Assembly: GCF_015595035.1 (NCBI RefSeq)
Contig: NZ_JADNRN010000002.1
Location: forward strand, 512,647 to 576,646
DNA length: 64,000 bases
Source: Marinibium conchae
Lineage (GTDB): Bacteria; Pseudomonadota; Gammaproteobacteria; Enterobacterales; Alteromonadaceae
Reading direction: 5' to 3'
This document shows, in pieces, positions 27,520 to 36,594 of the stretch; the stretch's first letter is position 1; every line of letters begins with the position of its first letter. The position numbers and the translations under genes are program-made. The notes beneath the pieces are model-generated. The model saw only the letters and a list, made by a program, of their open reading frames with translations. It was not told the origin of the DNA and ran no database searches.

Positions 27520-29277
27520 ATGTGGATAACTGGTAATGCCAAAAGGCGCCCTTTCAGTCAGAAAGTAATATTAGTCGTAGCGGGGCTTTTAGTATCAAGT
27601 TTATCTCAGGCAGCAACTTATGTGGTGGATACGGTAGCCGAATTAAGGCAGCGCTTAGAGAACGCACAGAATGGTGATGTGATAAAAATTGACGGTAATG
27701 GCGGTAATAGCGGTGTCTACACCTACACCGGCAGCACCTACAATTTATTTACCCTCGACGGATGGATAAACACCGCGCCAATGTTTTTGATCAACGATGT
27801 CAGCAATGTCACTATCGAGGCATTGAATCCTAGTGTAAAGCCCACTCTTAAAGGTAAAGGTTTAAATAATAATTACGTATTCTACGGCCAAGAAGTGAAT
27901 GGAATAACGATTAGAAATATCAAGTTTACCAATAGCCGTAAGGGCGTCATCATCGACAGATCGAACAATATCCGTTTCGATAATAATGACATATTTGACA
28001 TTGGTGAAGAGGCTTTCCATCTTCGCGACGGCAGTGATAACGCGGTGATTAGCAATAACAGGATATACAATACTGGCTTAATTCGTGCAAATCGCGGTGA
28101 AGCTATTTATATCTGCAATGACAGAAAGAAATGGAACATATTCTACCAACCCAGCCCTGTTGAGTCTGATTATCGTCAAAATTGCGATTTTGCTCACATT
28201 TTTGGCAATACTGTCGGGCCAAATGTAGGCAACAATGGCGTTGACGTAAAAGAGGGTACGGTGGGCGTTTATGTGGAAAATAATACCTTCAATTTAGCCT
28301 GGACCCGCTCTGAATTACTTTCTTCATCAAATCCTCCAGATGTAGTGGTGCATCTTAAAGGCACACAGGGTGTTGCTCATAACAATACCTTTAACTTTGC
28401 TAATGCACCGAGCTCGCTTACGCGCGCAGTATCAGTTGATGCTCAATTAGATGACGACCCGAGTTTAGCACTTATTCACGGTTACAATAATTGGGCTGTG
28501 AACAACACGGTATTGAATGCAAATGCTAATGTTTATGTGTTTAGAGCAAAAAGCGACGGTGGCGCAAAGTATGGTTGTAATACGGGCGCTCCGGATAGAG
28601 TCCCAAGTGCGAGGCCTGAGCGTGTTTATGAGGAACTAGCGGGAACTGCTTGTACTCCGCCGAATGCGCCGACTGCTGGTGGAGGTGACTCAGGTGGCTC
28701 TGGGTCGGATGGTTCTGGCGGTTCAGGCTCAGGTTCGGGGGGCAGCTCTGGAGGTGGTTCATCCGATCCAAGCGGTCCCAGCGGTTTTACTTACGCAGGC
28801 AATGAAAATACAACAATAAATGTATCCAATGCGGTCGATATTGCTTATGGGGCAGATGGTAGTTTTGTTATTCAAGAGAATATTACAAACAACATTTCAT
28901 GTAGCAACGCAACTTTTGGCGACCCTATTCCTGGTACTTTTAAGGCGTGTTTTACGCGCCCAGCCAACGCGGATAGCGGCAATAACGATGGTGATTGCTT
29001 CCAATACAGCGGGCGACAGCTTACTGAAATTACGCTGAATTCAGCCAGTTGTGTTGTGGTGAGTGGTGGCCTTAGTAACAAAGAAATTGCTATCGCCGAC
29101 AGTGACGCCAATACATCATGCAACATTCGGGGTAGTGCGAACTCAGCGGATGGCAATGGTACACGAGTCATTGATGGCAATTGGGAAAAAATTACTGGTG
29201 GTTGGAGCGGTACACGTATCAACTTTACTGTGAGTAATAATTGTCCTTATTTAAAACTACGCGTAAGAAATAGATAA
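27520..29277 (+). CDS. Secreted right-handed parallel beta-helix protein (putative polysaccharide lyase/hydrolase)
   Basis: This 585-residue exported protein has a signal peptide ending near LSQAAT. A parallel beta-helix spans about 25-380, with repeated NNxI/NNxF rungs (ITIRNIKFTNS, IRFDNNDIF, AVISNNRIYN, GVYVENNTFN). This is the fold of pectate-lyase-like and other PL families, but I cannot assign a family or catalytic residues. A long Gly/Ser linker leads to a small module (about 425-475) ending CSNATFGDPIPGTFKACF, which resembles a module found on many secreted polysaccharidases. The four-Cys domain then starts near Cys493. GGAGAGG immediately precedes ATG 27520, which decides the start over the upstream TTG at 27508. 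Confidence 0.85.
   Translation: MWITGNAKRRPFSQKVILVVAGLLVSSLSQAATYVVDTVAELRQRLENAQNGDVIKIDGNGGNSGVYTYTGSTYNLFTLDGWINTAPMFLINDVSNVTIEALNPSVKPTLKGKGLNNNYVFYGQEVNGITIRNIKFTNSRKGVIIDRSNNIRFDNNDIFDIGEEAFHLRDGSDNAVISNNRIYNTGLIRANRGEAIYICNDRKKWNIFYQPSPVESDYRQNCDFAHIFGNTVGPNVGNNGVDVKEGTVGVYVENNTFNLAWTRSELLSSSNPPDVVVHLKGTQGVAHNNTFNFANAPSSLTRAVSVDAQLDDDPSLALIHGYNNWAVNNTVLNANANVYVFRAKSDGGAKYGCNTGAPDRVPSARPERVYEELAGTACTPPNAPTAGGGDSGGSGSDGSGGSGSGSGGSSGGGSSDPSGPSGFTYAGNENTTINVSNAVDIAYGADGSFVIQENITNNISCSNATFGDPIPGTFKACFTRPANADSGNNDGDCFQYSGRQLTEITLNSASCVVVSGGLSNKEIAIADSDANTSCNIRGSANSADGNGTRVIDGNWEKITGGWSGTRINFTVSNNCPYLKLRVRNR
28996..29274 (+). other. Shared C-terminal four-Cys domain, copy 3 (beta-helix protein)
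   Basis: This is the most diverged copy: SASCVVVSGGL, ADSDANTSCNIRGS, DGNG and NNCPYLKLR. All four cysteines and the RGS and G-x-G positions are kept, while the WDSD tryptophan is replaced by Ala. Confidence 0.78.
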
Positions 29278-29307
29278 ACGCAATAATCTATAACCAAACA
29301 GAAAAGT

Positions 29308-29342
29308 AGGAACAGCACGACCCCTCTTTGAGTGCTGTTCCT
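29308..29342. other. Perfect 11-bp inverted repeat between beta-helix and GGT genes
   Basis: AGGAACAGCAC and its exact complement GTGCTGTTCCT are separated by 13 bases. There is no T-run on the plus-strand side, so it is a weak terminator at best. It could be a transcript-stabilising hairpin or a binding site. Confidence 0.6.
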
Positions 29343-29424
29343 GCAAACCAAAACTTTTGGCAGTGACCCAAATCGCGAGTACACTGTAAGAATATTCAAA
29401 GGAATAAAAACAAAAGAGTTTGGC

Positions 29425-31137
29425 ATGATCACACCCCGCAAATTAAAAAAAGTCCTACAGTTCAGTGCACTTGTTGTTGTATCCAGTTTTGTCAGTACGG
29501 TCCATGCTTACGACCGAATTACAGGGGAGACTTTTGCTACTCGCTCAGAAGTTATCGCGCAAAACGGAATGGCTGCAACTAGCCAACCCTTAGCAACTCA
29601 AGTTGCCCTAGACGTACTAAAAAATGGCGGTAATGCCATTGATGCTGCGATTGCGGCTAATGCTATGTTGGGCTTAGTTGAGCCAACTGGCTGTGGTATT
29701 GGTGGCGATTTATTCGCGATTGTTTGGGATGCAGAATCGCAAAAATTATATGGCTTGAATGCGTCGGGTCGCTCTCCTAAAGGCCTTACTCGTGCTTATT
29801 TCAAAAAGGAGGGGCTCGATCGTATACCTGCTTTTGGTCCTCTTCCAGTATCAGTACCAGGGGCTGTAGATGGTTGGTTTGAGCTGAGTAAACGTTTTGG
29901 CACGAAACCAATGCAGGAACTACTTGCGCCGTCTATAAAGTATGCACGCGAGGGCTTTCCCGTATCAGAATTAATTGCTTATTACTTTGAAATGAACCAA
30001 AAGCGTATCGGGCACTATCCTGGCTTTACAGAAACCTTTACTGTTGACGGCAAAACACCTAAAAAAGGTCAAATATTTAAAAACCCTAATCTCGCTGCTA
30101 CTTACGAAAAAATAGCGACAGGCGGCAGAGACGCTTTTTATAAGGGCGATATAGCCAGAACTATCAGCGGTTTCATGCAAAGCCAAGGTGGCTTACTTTC
30201 TTATCAAGATTTAGCAACTCATCGCTCGGAATGGATAGAGCCTGTTTCTAGCAATTATCGCGGTTACGACATATGGGAACTGCCACCAAATGGGCAGGGA
30301 ATCGCTGCCCTCCAGATTTTAAATATACTTGAGTTGTACGACTTGGAGAGTATGGGTCGCGACAGTGCTGAGTTTGTACACACTTTTGTTGAGGCGAAAA
30401 AGCTCGCCTTTGCTGATAGGGCAAAATTCTACGCCGACCCAGATTTCAACGAAATACCAACGAGCTGGCTTATTTCTAAAGAATATGCGGCAGAGCGCCA
30501 AAGATTAATTAAGCCAAACCAAGCCGCTAAACGAGTGGATGCGGGTAAGAACGAAGGCGATACAATCTACCTTACTGTTGCCGATAAGCAGGGCAACATG
30601 GTGTCGTTAATCCAAAGTAATTATCGTGGCATGGGCTCCGGAATGATACCGACGGATCTCGGCTTCGTCCTACAAAACCGTGGGGAGATGTTTTCGCTTG
30701 ATCCTAAGCATTTTAATTCTTTAGAGCCTGGAAAGCGTCCATTTCACACCATCATTCCTGCATTTGTGACCCGCAACAACAAACCGCTTATGAGCTTTGG
30801 AGTAATGGGTGGGGGAACACAACCGCAAATGCATGCACAAATCATTATTAATATGATTGATTTCGGTATGAACTTGCAGGAGGCAGGTGACGCGCCGCGC
30901 ATTTTACATTCGGGATCAAGTCAACCTGAGGGCGATATCATGGAAGACGGCGGGTTCATTAGCCTTGAATCGGGCTTTTCTTATAAAACGCGACGAGAGC
31001 TAATGAAGAAGGGGCACGTGCTTAAAGATGTGTCGGGGGCTTTCGGTGGCTATCAAGCAATAATGTTAGATGATAAGAATAAAGTGTATTATGGCGCTTC
31101 CGAATCACGAAAAGACGGTCAAGCCGCAGGATACTGA
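29425..31137 (+). CDS. Gamma-glutamyltranspeptidase (glutathione hydrolase) family, exported
   Basis: N-terminal nucleophile hydrolase of the GGT family, 570 residues from the chosen start. A signal peptide ends near VHAYD. The large-subunit motif DAAIAANAMLGLVEPTGCGIGGD is typical. The probable autoprocessing Thr is in EGDTIYLTVADKQGNMVSL. The usual small-subunit GGT features follow (RPFHTIIPAFV, FGVMGGGTQPQMH). Such enzymes cleave gamma-glutamyl bonds of glutathione and related peptides in the periplasm. The ORF is open from 29332, but the ATG at 29425 is followed directly by a classical signal sequence. It ends 3 bases before the DyP-like gene, so it heads a tight operon. Confidence 0.93.
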   Translation: MITPRKLKKVLQFSALVVVSSFVSTVHAYDRITGETFATRSEVIAQNGMAATSQPLATQVALDVLKNGGNAIDAAIAANAMLGLVEPTGCGIGGDLFAIVWDAESQKLYGLNASGRSPKGLTRAYFKKEGLDRIPAFGPLPVSVPGAVDGWFELSKRFGTKPMQELLAPSIKYAREGFPVSELIAYYFEMNQKRIGHYPGFTETFTVDGKTPKKGQIFKNPNLAATYEKIATGGRDAFYKGDIARTISGFMQSQGGLLSYQDLATHRSEWIEPVSSNYRGYDIWELPPNGQGIAALQILNILELYDLESMGRDSAEFVHTFVEAKKLAFADRAKFYADPDFNEIPTSWLISKEYAAERQRLIKPNQAAKRVDAGKNEGDTIYLTVADKQGNMVSLIQSNYRGMGSGMIPTDLGFVLQNRGEMFSLDPKHFNSLEPGKRPFHTIIPAFVTRNNKPLMSFGVMGGGTQPQMHAQIIINMIDFGMNLQEAGDAPRILHSGSSQPEGDIMEDGGFISLESGFSYKTRRELMKKGHVLKDVSGAFGGYQAIMLDDKNKVYYGASESRKDGQAAGY

Positions 31138-31140
31138 TCA

Positions 31141-32076
31141 ATGAGTCAACCGCAAAAAGGTATTTGCGCAGAACCAAACCTTCATGCTCAATATTTGTTG
31201 TTCAATGTGGTTGACGACGACTTCCCCGCCATGCGCCAAAAACTGTCTCGCTTACTCGATATATTTGAGTATTTTGATGAAGAACACTACGAGGCTATGG
31301 TGTCGGGTGTGATTGGCGTAGGGGCTAACTTTTGGCCAGAGTTGTATCCAAATGCGATGCCGCAAGAATTATCAGCCTTTCCTGATATGCAGTGCGAGGA
31401 CCGTTGTGCTCCGGTGTTGCCTTGTGACTTATTTATCCAAATACGCGCAGATAGGCTTGATATTTGTCATGCGATCGGCATCCAAGTGCTTGAACTACTT
31501 CGTGTTCATGTTGAGTTAGTTGAGCAAGTCAGTGCTTTTAGGTACCTTGACGGGCGTGATTTAACCGGCTTTATGGTAACTGAAGATAATCCACGAGGGA
31601 TGAAGAAGTTCGACATATCCATCGTTGGAGATACTGATCCAGAGTTTCGCGGTGGTAGCTATATTCATATACAGCGTTTTAGGCACGATATGACTCGATG
31701 GAACGCACTATCTTTGCGCAGGCAGGAAGCAATAATGGGGAAAACCAAAGAGCATAGCTTACCTTTGGTCGATACCGGAAGGTCGTCACATACCTTTAGA
31801 ACCAAGTTAACTGGCCCCACTGGTGATTATCCAAGCTTACTCAAGCAAAGCATGCCTTATGGCGACATGCTAGTACAGGGCTTGTTCTATGTAAGTTGTG
31901 CGAACAACAGTAAATCATTTCGTGAAATGCTATACAGTCGTATTTTTGGTGATGAGATGGGTCATTACGATCGTCTTTTGGATTATTCTAATGCTGAGAC
32001 TGGCGCCGCTTTCTTCGCCCCATCGATCCAATTCATCAAAAAAAGCGCTACAGAATATGGTGATGAAATAGCATGA
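31141..32076 (+). CDS. DyP-type peroxidase-like protein lacking the GxxDG motif
   Basis: This 311-residue protein of the dye-decolorizing peroxidase superfamily (YfeX-like) shows the two-part ferredoxin-like layout, YLDGRDLTGF, GGSYIHIQRFRHDM, a candidate proximal heme ligand His in GRSSHTFRTK, and SMPYGDMLVQGLFYVSCANN. In YfeX-type enzymes the block after DGRDLTGF carries the catalytic Asp of GxxDG. Here it reads GFMVTEDNP, so that Asp is missing. The residue before QSMPYG, usually the distal Arg, is Lys. It may bind heme without normal peroxidase activity. No signal peptide is seen. It begins 3 bases after the GGT stop and overlaps the ABC ATPase gene by 4 bases. Confidence 0.85.
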   Translation: MSQPQKGICAEPNLHAQYLLFNVVDDDFPAMRQKLSRLLDIFEYFDEEHYEAMVSGVIGVGANFWPELYPNAMPQELSAFPDMQCEDRCAPVLPCDLFIQIRADRLDICHAIGIQVLELLRVHVELVEQVSAFRYLDGRDLTGFMVTEDNPRGMKKFDISIVGDTDPEFRGGSYIHIQRFRHDMTRWNALSLRRQEAIMGKTKEHSLPLVDTGRSSHTFRTKLTGPTGDYPSLLKQSMPYGDMLVQGLFYVSCANNSKSFREMLYSRIFGDEMGHYDRLLDYSNAETGAAFFAPSIQFIKKSATEYGDEIA

Positions 32077-32756
32077 GCCAATGTGCAGTTAATGTTGAAA
32101 ACCTAAGTTTTGCTTATACTCCCGGTAAAGCCGTCCTTAATATTAAAAGTTGGCGGCTAAAGACGGCTGAGAGCGTATTTTTGTTTGGGCCGTCGGGCTG
32201 TGGTAAAAGTACTTTTTTGAACCTCTTATCTGGTTTGCTCCCTGTTTCCTCTGGGCAAATACACATTAATGATACAAATTTAAGTGCGCTAGCCCCAAGT
32301 AAACGTGATGCTTTCCGAGCAAAGAGCATCGGAGTAGTACTTCAACAGTTTAATCTGGTGCCATATTTGAGTGTGCTAGATAATATTCGTTTAGCCTCTT
32401 ATTTTTCTTCTGGGAGCAAAGATGGCAAGGTTGAACAACGAGCTGGCGAGCTTCTGCATGAATTGAACTTACCGAATGATGTGCTTTTTAGCCAAGCGAG
32501 CGAGTTAAGCGTTGGACAACAACAACGTGTTGCTATAGCTAGAGCCTTGATAAATCAACCCGCTGTGATTATTGCCGACGAACCAAGCTCTGCACTTGAT
32601 GCGGATGCAACAGACGCCTTTATGCAGCTCCTTAAATCTGCGGTGAAAAAAACCTCAGCCAGTTTGATTTTTGTGAGTCATGATCAATCATTATCGAAAC
32701 ACTTCGACAGAGTCGAGTCTCTTATGGATATTAATCACCTAGGGCGTGAATCATGA
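32073..32756 (+). CDS. ABC transporter ATP-binding protein (LolD/MacB type)
   Basis: ATPase of 227 residues with Walker A GPSGCGKST, Q-loop VLQQFNLVPYL, signature LSVGQQQRVAIARAL, Walker B VIIADEPSSALD and switch His in FVSHD. It overlaps the preceding gene by ATGA and the permease by ATGA, so the three proteins are probably translationally coupled. It belongs to the LolD/MacB-like group that pairs with FtsX-type permeases. The transported substrate is not shown by this subunit. Confidence 0.95.
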   Translation: MSQCAVNVENLSFAYTPGKAVLNIKSWRLKTAESVFLFGPSGCGKSTFLNLLSGLLPVSSGQIHINDTNLSALAPSKRDAFRAKSIGVVLQQFNLVPYLSVLDNIRLASYFSSGSKDGKVEQRAGELLHELNLPNDVLFSQASELSVGQQQRVAIARALINQPAVIIADEPSSALDADATDAFMQLLKSAVKKTSASLIFVSHDQSLSKHFDRVESLMDINHLGRES

Positions 32757-34138
32757 TCCTAAGTGTCGCGAAACGTAGTCTGCTAGACCGAAAGTACTCA
32801 GTATTACTGACTTTTATAGCTTTGTTTGTAAGTGTTTGCTTACTCATTTCTATAGAACATGTAAGGAAAGAAGCTAAGCAAAGCTTCTATCGCACGGTAT
32901 CGGGTGTCGACCTGATTGTTGGTGCAAGAACGGGACAAATTAACTTACTACTAAGCTCGGTATTCCGTATTGGTGCCAACGCTAACGCACTTAGCTGGGA
33001 GAGTTATCAGCGAATTAGTCAACACCCTCTGGTAGAGTGGTCAATTCCGCTTTCCCTAGGTGACTCACACAAAGGCTACGCCGTTATTGGCACGACCAAC
33101 GATTATTTTGAACATTATCGTTACGGCGACAAGCGGGAATTGAGCTTTGATGAAGGAAATCGTTTTGGATACGGTGCTACTAACATCTTTGACATGGTGA
33201 TAGGGGCAGATATCGCCAAGCAGCTTAATTATAACTTAGGCGATCAGGTTGTTATTTCTCATGGCGTGGGAGAAGTTAGCTTCAGCCATCATGGCGAGCA
33301 TCCGTTCACTATTGTGGGTATCCTGGCGGCAACAGGGACACCGGTTGATCAGGCCATTCACATTAAATTGAGTGCAGTCGAAGCTGTGCATTCGAAGCCA
33401 AGCCATACATCCGCTCTATCTAGGCCTTCGGCCACAAAGTCGAACGAAGAACACAAGGCCGAGCTACATGAACACGAGCATAAGCACGAGCACGAACAGC
33501 ACGGGCCTGAGCACGAGAGGCATGAACATAAACAGCACGAGCATGAACACGCACAGCACGAATCCCATGCTCATGATGAACATGCGCATAGCGAGCCCGA
33601 GCCTAGTCAGATTTCAGCATTTATGTTGGGTTTGCAATCGCGTATCGCCGTTTTGCAACTGCAAAGGCAGATCAATCAAGACAAACAAGAAGCATTATCA
33701 GCGATTATTCCAGGCGTCGCGCTAGCAGAGCTATGGCGTTTAGTTGGTGCAGTTGAAAGCGTACTTAGGCTAATATCTTCTGCAGTATTAGTGGCAAGCT
33801 TGTTGGGCTTAACAACCATGCTGCTGTCGTCGTTACGAGAGAGAAAGCCTGAGTTGGCGGTGCTTCGTGTAATGGGCGCGAGACCGAGCTTTATATTTTG
33901 GTTAATCCAGTTGGAAGCGATGAGTATCGCCCTATGTGCCTCTGTTTCAGCGCTATTTTTTGTATTTATGGCAATATTTTTATCGAGTGATTGGATGCTC
34001 ACAAATTACGGGATTAGCCTAGGGGCTAGCATTTTCACCGTACATACTTTGCTCGTGGTTGCGCTTGTTATGTGTGCTACCTTTATTATAGCGCTTGCGC
34101 CAAGCATTAGCGCTTATCGTCGCTCTCGCTTAGTATAA
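32753..34138 (+). CDS. FtsX/MacB-type ABC permease with a long His-rich periplasmic loop
   Basis: Permease of 461 residues: an N-terminal membrane helix (about 16-33), a large MacB-like periplasmic domain (about 45-220), a His/Glu-rich insertion (about 233-282, more than 20 histidines), then three C-terminal helices (about 335-360, 385-410, 425-450) with the FtsX block LRERKPELAVLRVMGARPSFIFW. The His tract suggests binding of a transition metal such as zinc. I recall a comparable FtsX-type permease in the Vibrio zinc-regulated Zrg system, but no DUF2796 partner is present here. It is the last gene of the GGT-DyP-ABC operon. Confidence 0.9.
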   Translation: MILSVAKRSLLDRKYSVLLTFIALFVSVCLLISIEHVRKEAKQSFYRTVSGVDLIVGARTGQINLLLSSVFRIGANANALSWESYQRISQHPLVEWSIPLSLGDSHKGYAVIGTTNDYFEHYRYGDKRELSFDEGNRFGYGATNIFDMVIGADIAKQLNYNLGDQVVISHGVGEVSFSHHGEHPFTIVGILAATGTPVDQAIHIKLSAVEAVHSKPSHTSALSRPSATKSNEEHKAELHEHEHKHEHEQHGPEHERHEHKQHEHEHAQHESHAHDEHAHSEPEPSQISAFMLGLQSRIAVLQLQRQINQDKQEALSAIIPGVALAELWRLVGAVESVLRLISSAVLVASLLGLTTMLLSSLRERKPELAVLRVMGARPSFIFWLIQLEAMSIALCASVSALFFVFMAIFLSSDWMLTNYGISLGASIFTVHTLLVVALVMCATFIIALAPSISAYRRSRLV

Positions 34139-34247
34139 ACTAACGCTATAGCTTATTGGCATAGGTTGTTGGTATAAGTCAACGCAATAGTGCTGGGAAT
34201 GGCAACTTGATTAGTCGCAGCGAGAGTATCGAAGTCGTTACTAATGA

Positions 34248-35288
34248 CTATTCGGCACCAATCTGAAGTGTACCATCCCAGTTTTCTGGCACACCGTGAA
34301 GAATCAGATGTTCAGTCCACTTAATATGATGTTTAAGGATTGGGTCAGTTGGAGATAATTTCTTTGCTTCTTTAAACACATCAAGCGCCTCTCTGAGTTT
34401 ACCACTGATACGTAAATCTAAGCCCTGCTGAATAGCCGGAGCCCTTGCTATACGCTGGCTTTGCTCAGCATCGTCTAAGTGCTCCACTACCTCAACTAGC
34501 TTCAGCGGTTCACTGCGGCCTTTAACGCGCACCCAATCGATAACCCTAGATGCAAAAGCATTTTCGGTAGTCTGCACTAACTGGTCACTTACAATAATAT
34601 CGATATCATAAATGGGCGCTAAGGACTCTAAACGTTGAGCAATGTTCACAGAATCGCCAATTACGGTGGTATCCATGCGATCATCGGAGCCAACAGTGCC
34701 GATAATGACGGGCCCAAAATGAATACCAATACCGATATTGACTGAGTTGTAACCACTGCGCTCCCGGTGTTGGTTGTATAAATACAGTGCGCGTCGCAGA
34801 CCAATCGCGGCTCGTATAGAGTCGCAGGCCTTATCGCTGTCGTTACCTTCAGGGTTATCGAACAAAGCCATGATGGCATCACCGATGAATTTATCAATGA
34901 AGCCTTTGTTATCGTGAATAGGGGCGTTCATTCGTATGAAATAAGAATTCAAAAAATTCATTAATTCTTGAGGTTTCATGCGTTCTGATAAGCCGGTAAA
35001 ACCGCGTATGTCACAAAATAGGATTGCTACGTTATCTTCATCAGCATGACCCAATTCAAGTGAAGCGCCTTGTTTGGCAATATGTTCTACAAATTGTCGT
35101 GGCACAAATTTTTGAAAGGTGTGATTGAGGTGCATCGCTTGATCAGCTTTTTGCTGGTACGACTGTTGTTCTGCTTCGGCATACTGGATCAGTTTATGTT
35201 TAATATGGCGTGCTTTGTAGGAGAACAGCGCCCACAAAAGCGTGCTAATTAAAGCATATACTGATAATCCAATAACCCAATACAACAC
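34248..35288 (-). CDS. Class III adenylate/guanylate cyclase with one N-terminal membrane helix
   Basis: Nucleotide cyclase of 346 residues. A membrane helix (about 3-23) and a coiled-coil-like linker precede the catalytic domain (about 80-260). The metal-binding Asp residues lie in LFCDIRGFTG and DKFIGDAIMALF, and TTVIGDSVNIAQRLE is intact, so it should be active. The Lys in DKFIGD and the Asp before TTVIGD favour ATP as substrate, but this is not certain. The C-terminal 80 residues (REALDVFKEAKKLSPTDP) look like a TPR. The start is GTG, 13 bases after hemL, with AGGA upstream. It therefore probably belongs to a pyrB-hemL-cyclase operon. Confidence 0.92.
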   Translation of the reverse strand: MLYWVIGLSVYALISTLLWALFSYKARHIKHKLIQYAEAEQQSYQQKADQAMHLNHTFQKFVPRQFVEHIAKQGASLELGHADEDNVAILFCDIRGFTGLSERMKPQELMNFLNSYFIRMNAPIHDNKGFIDKFIGDAIMALFDNPEGNDSDKACDSIRAAIGLRRALYLYNQHRERSGYNSVNIGIGIHFGPVIIGTVGSDDRMDTTVIGDSVNIAQRLESLAPIYDIDIIVSDQLVQTTENAFASRVIDWVRVKGRSEPLKLVEVVEHLDDAEQSQRIARAPAIQQGLDLRISGKLREALDVFKEAKKLSPTDPILKHHIKWTEHLILHGVPENWDGTLQIGAE

Positions 35289-35301
35289 CTAGAGAAGTCC
35301 T

Positions 35302-36594
35302 TTATTTCGCTGTGATTTGTTTAAATGCTTTGTCTGCCGCAGCGATAGTGGCTTCAATGACATCTTTTGTGTGCATTTTCGACACAAAACCAGCTTCGTA
35401 TGAGGCTGGTGCTAAATAAACACCTTCCTCTAGCATAGCATGATAGAACTGATTGAATTGTGCAGTATTGCAATTAATCGCTTGTTGATAATTCGTGACC
35501 TTTTCGTCAGTGGTGAAGAAGATACCAAACATACTACCCGCAATGTTAATCGTCATAGGAATATTATTGGCGTGGGCAGCATCTCTTATACCCTCGGCAA
35601 GCATCCTTGTATTTTCAACTAGCGAATCATAAAAGCCAGGCGCTGCCAGTTGTCGCAGCGCACACAAACCTGCTGCCATAGCAATTGGATTACCAGAGAG
35701 GGTGCCTGCTTGATAAACCGGGCCAGTAGGGGCAATATGCGTAATGATGTCGCGTTTTCCACCAAATGCTCCAACAGGCATGCCACCACCGATGACTTTC
35801 CCCAAACAAGTGAGATCAGGTATCACGCCATAATGACCTTGTGCTCCGCCCAAGGAGACTCTAAAACCAGTCATTACTTCATCGAATATTAATACTGCGC
35901 CATAGCGATCGCAGATCGCTCTCAAGCCTTCTAAAAAGCCATCTACCGGGGGAATACAGTTCATGTTACCGGCAACAGGTTCAACGATGATACAAGCGAT
36001 ATCGTCACCGTGAGTATCAAAAGCCTCTTGCACCGATGCTAAGCTATTAAAATCAACTGTTAAGGTGTGCTTGGCGAAGTCTGCAGGCACTCCTGGTGAG
36101 CTTGGTACACCTAGTGTTAATGCTCCAGAACCCGCTTTTACTAAAAGCGAGTCGGCATGACCATGGTAGCAACCCTCAAATTTGAGAATTTTATTTTTGC
36201 TAGTGTAGCCCCTGGCCAATCGAATGGCACTCATGGTTGCTTCTGTACCTGAGTTAACCATGCGTACCATTTCCATCGAAGGCACGAGTTCACTTACAAG
36301 TTCGGCCATGGTAATTTCGGCTTCGGTTGGTGCACCATAACTAAGGCCAAATTCGGACGCGTCGATAACGGCTTGGCGGATCTCAGGGTTGTTATGACCC
36401 AAAACCATAGGCCCCCATGAATTGATATAATCAATATAGCGATTGCCATCAACATCCCACATGTACGGACCGTCAGCTTTAGTAATGAAGCGAGGCGTTC
36501 CTCCCACTGCTTTGAACGCACGAACAGGTGAGTTTACGCCACCAGGAATGGTTTTCTGCGCGCGCTCAAATAATTTTTCAGATTGTGTTGTCAT
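35302..36594 (-). CDS. hemL: Glutamate-1-semialdehyde 2,1-aminomutase
   Basis: PLP enzyme that converts glutamate-1-semialdehyde to 5-aminolevulinate in the C5 heme pathway. It is 430 residues, the usual length. The PLP-lysine region [17 protein letters not shown], the EPVAGNMNC block and DEVMTGFRV are all present. Its ATG overlaps the pyrB stop codon by one base (TAATG), so translation is likely coupled. Confidence 0.97.
   Translation of the reverse strand: MTTQSEKLFERAQKTIPGGVNSPVRAFKAVGGTPRFITKADGPYMWDVDGNRYIDYINSWGPMVLGHNNPEIRQAVIDASEFGLSYGAPTEAEITMAELVSELVPSMEMVRMVNSGTEATMSAIRLARGYTSKNKILKFEGCYHGHADSLLVKAGSGALTLGVPSSPGVPADFAKHTLTVDFNSLASVQEAFDTHGDDIACIIVEPVAGNMNCIPPVDGFLEGLRAICDRYGAVLIFDEVMTGFRVSLGGAQGHYGVIPDLTCLGKVIGGGMPVGAFGGKRDIITHIAPTGPVYQAGTLSGNPIAMAAGLCALRQLAAPGFYDSLVENTRMLAEGIRDAAHANNIPMTINIAGSMFGIFFTTDEKVTNYQQAINCNTAQFNQFYHAMLEEGVYLAPASYEAGFVSKMHTKDVIEATIAAADKAFKQITAK

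Noticed and set aside
33372-33725. 117-residue frame overlapping the His-rich loop
   Set aside because: It is a shifted translation of the repetitive His/Glu codons inside the permease gene.
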